Source of the DNA: Candidatus Aminicenantota bacterium | GTDB lineage: Bacteria; Acidobacteriota; B3-B38; Guanabaribacteriales; B3-B38 | Assembly (NCBI GenBank): GCA_029880275.1 | Contig: JAOUOQ010000024.1 | Span: forward strand, 1 to 14,563 | Direction: 5' to 3' | DNA length: 14,563 nucleotides | Shown: piece after piece, positions 13,470 to 14,563 of the stretch | How positions within the stretch are numbered: position 1 is the stretch's first letter | Layout: every line of letters starts with the position of its first letter | Translations under genes and position numbers: made by a program | The notes under the pieces: model-generated | Told to the model about the DNA's origin: nothing | What the model saw: the letters and a program-made list of their open reading frames with translations, nothing else | Database searches by the model: none

Positions 13470-14563
13470 ATGAAAAACAGGGTGTTAGTTATCGGAGGGG
13501 GCATAGGCGGCATCCAGGCTTCCTTGGATTTAGCTGAAAAAGGGATTCCAGTCTGTCTGCTGGAGAGATCACCCAGCATCGGGGGGAGGATGGCTCAATT
13601 AGACAAGACCTTCCCCACCAATGACTGCTCTATCTGAATTCTCAGCCCCAAGCTTCTGGATGTCGGTCGACATCCCCTCATTCAACTATTCACTTACAGC
13701 GAGCTCCTTCGGGTAGATGGTGAAGCGGGAGCATTTCGGATTACCCTGAGGAGGAAACCTCGCTTTGTAGAAGAGGATAAGTGCATCGGGTGCGGGCTGT
13801 GTGCTGCCAAATGCCCCATCAAGGTCCCCAGCGAGTTTGAGATGGGGATGGGCATTCGCAAAGCCATATACATCCCCTTCTCCCAGGGCACACCTAATAT
13901 CTATACCATTGATAAAGAACATTGCCCCAAGCTCATCAAGGACAAATGCGGTCTCTGCGAGAAGATTTGCCCCACAGGGGCGATTAATTACCAGCAAAAG
14001 GAGCAAGAGGTTCAGCTGGAGGTCGGTGCTATTGTGGTGGCAGTGGGGTTTGATTCCTTCTCCCCTCGTTCGTTAACCAACCTCGGTTTCGGCAGATATA
14101 AAGATGTGGTCACCTCCTTGCAATACGAGAGGCTTTCCAGCGCCTCCGGACCAACCGGAGGGCATATCGTACGACCCTCCAGTGGGGAGGAGGCGAAGAA
14201 GATAGCCTTTATCCACTGCGTCGGTTCCCGGGATGTCAAGCATCGGGAGTTCTGCTCCAGTGTGTGCTGTATGTATGCCACCAAAGAGGCGGTCATTGCC
14301 AAGTCCCACAATAAAGAAATTGATACCGCCGTCTTCTTTATGGATATGAGGTCATTTGGCAAGGAGTTCGACCAGTATATCCTCCGAGCCAAAAAAGATT
14401 ACGGGGTCCGCTATATACGGTCAAAAGTCTCCTCGGTTAATCAGCCGAATACTTCCGACAGGCTGACCCTTCGCTATTCCACCGAGGAGGGACCGCCCCA
14501 GGAAGAGGAGTTCGACCTGGTGGTCTTGGCTGGCGGATTACATAAACAAACAGGCTCTTCCGA
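13470..14563 (+). CDS. hdrA: Heterodisulfide reductase-type subunit A (HdrA), selenocysteine-containing, 3' end outside the window
   Basis: Reading through one in-frame TGA at codon 56, 364 codons are open to the window edge and match HdrA throughout. The FAD-binding motif is VIGGGIGGIQASLDLAE (7-23). MAQLDKTFPTNDCSI (41-55) is followed by Sec56 and ILSPKL, where most homologues have Cys (DCSxC). Two ferredoxin motifs follow: Cys105, 108, 111, 115 and Cys152, 160, 163, 167. The second is of the type HCPKLIKDKCGLCEKICP, with an insertion in its first loop. FIHCVGSRD (247-255) and FCSSVCCM (261-268) supply Cys250, 262, 266 and 267, the ligands of the FAD-domain cluster. HdrA holds the bifurcating FAD and links the electron donor to HdrBC. 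It starts at the FAD domain, without the ~140-residue N-terminal domain of methanogen HdrA. No clear Shine-Dalgarno site precedes the ATG; coupling to hdrB translation is likely. Treating TGA as a stop would leave an inactive 55-residue fragment. Confidence 0.9.
13635..13637 (+). other. hdrA: Selenocysteine (UGA) codon of hdrA
   Basis: The only in-frame stop in 364 codons lies between NDCSI and ILSPK, at the position of an otherwise conserved Cys. Homology continues without a shift on both sides. With the hairpin at 13658-13675 it is read as Sec. HdrA of some methanogens is a known selenoprotein at this site. Confidence 0.88.
13658..13675 (+). promoter_or_regulatory. hdrA: Bacterial SECIS-like hairpin in hdrA
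   Basis: GGATGTC (13658-13664) pairs perfectly with GACATCC (13669-13675) over a GGTC loop (13665-13668). The stem starts 20 nt and the loop 27 nt after the UGA, inside the range known for bacterial SECIS elements. The GGTC loop resembles the SelB-binding loop of E. coli fdhF. The hairpin also encodes the conserved DVGRHP residues. Confidence 0.82.

Noticed and set aside
13470..13637. hdrA as a pseudogene broken by a nonsense mutation
   Set aside because: The stop is TGA at the exact site of a conserved Cys known to be Sec in some homologues, a SECIS-like hairpin follows, and the remaining 308 codons are intact with all cluster ligands.
1..14563. tRNA, rRNA, CRISPR arrays, insertion sequences or integrase genes
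   Set aside because: None was seen: the sequence is almost fully occupied by the listed genes, there are no regularly spaced repeats, and no product resembles a transposase or integrase.

Overview
The window looks like bacterial chromosomal DNA of intermediate GC. It shows Shine-Dalgarno sites, sigma70-type promoters, a bacterial polyprenyl-phosphate sugar-phosphate transferase, and a hairpin just downstream of an in-frame UGA, which is the bacterial rather than the archaeal arrangement for selenocysteine. HdrCBA next to the archaeal-type bifunctional fructose-1,6-bisphosphate aldolase/phosphatase points to an anaerobic, probably autotrophic or gluconeogenic, deep-branching lineage. Chloroflexota/Dehalococcoidia or a similar candidate phylum is plausible, but the sequence alone does not decide it.

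Left (1-2402, +): the 3' part of a six-hairpin glycosidase of the glycogen-debranching (amylo-alpha-1,6-glucosidase) type, cut by the window edge. It converges, with only 13 bp between stop codons, on a seven-gene minus-strand cluster (10422 down to 2416). In transcription order the cluster encodes two GT4 glycosyltransferases, a GT2 glycosyltransferase, two more GT4 glycosyltransferases, a WcaJ-like polyprenyl-phosphate sugar-phosphate transferase, and a UDP-glucuronate decarboxylase (UDP-xylose synthase). This is an exopolysaccharide or surface-glycan assembly operon: the transferase loads the first sugar on the lipid carrier, the glycosyltransferases extend it, and the decarboxylase supplies UDP-xylose. 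No flippase, polymerase or exporter is visible.

Middle (10423-10718): a divergent regulatory region with candidate promoters both ways and two interleaved inverted repeats. The plus-strand gene is the FBP aldolase/phosphatase (10719-11822). A second intergenic region (11823-12090) carries a near-consensus promoter followed almost at once by a terminator-like hairpin with a T-run, suggesting an attenuated leader for the next operon.

Right (12091 to the end, +): hdrC, hdrB and the first 364 codons of hdrA, an electron-bifurcating heterodisulfide-reductase-type module. The highlight is hdrA: its frame holds one TGA (13635-13637) exactly where Cys-type homologues have the second Cys of the DCSxC motif. 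A perfect 7-bp hairpin with a GGTC loop starts 20 nt downstream. This is read as a selenocysteine codon with a bacterial SECIS element, so naive gene calling would lose or truncate hdrA.
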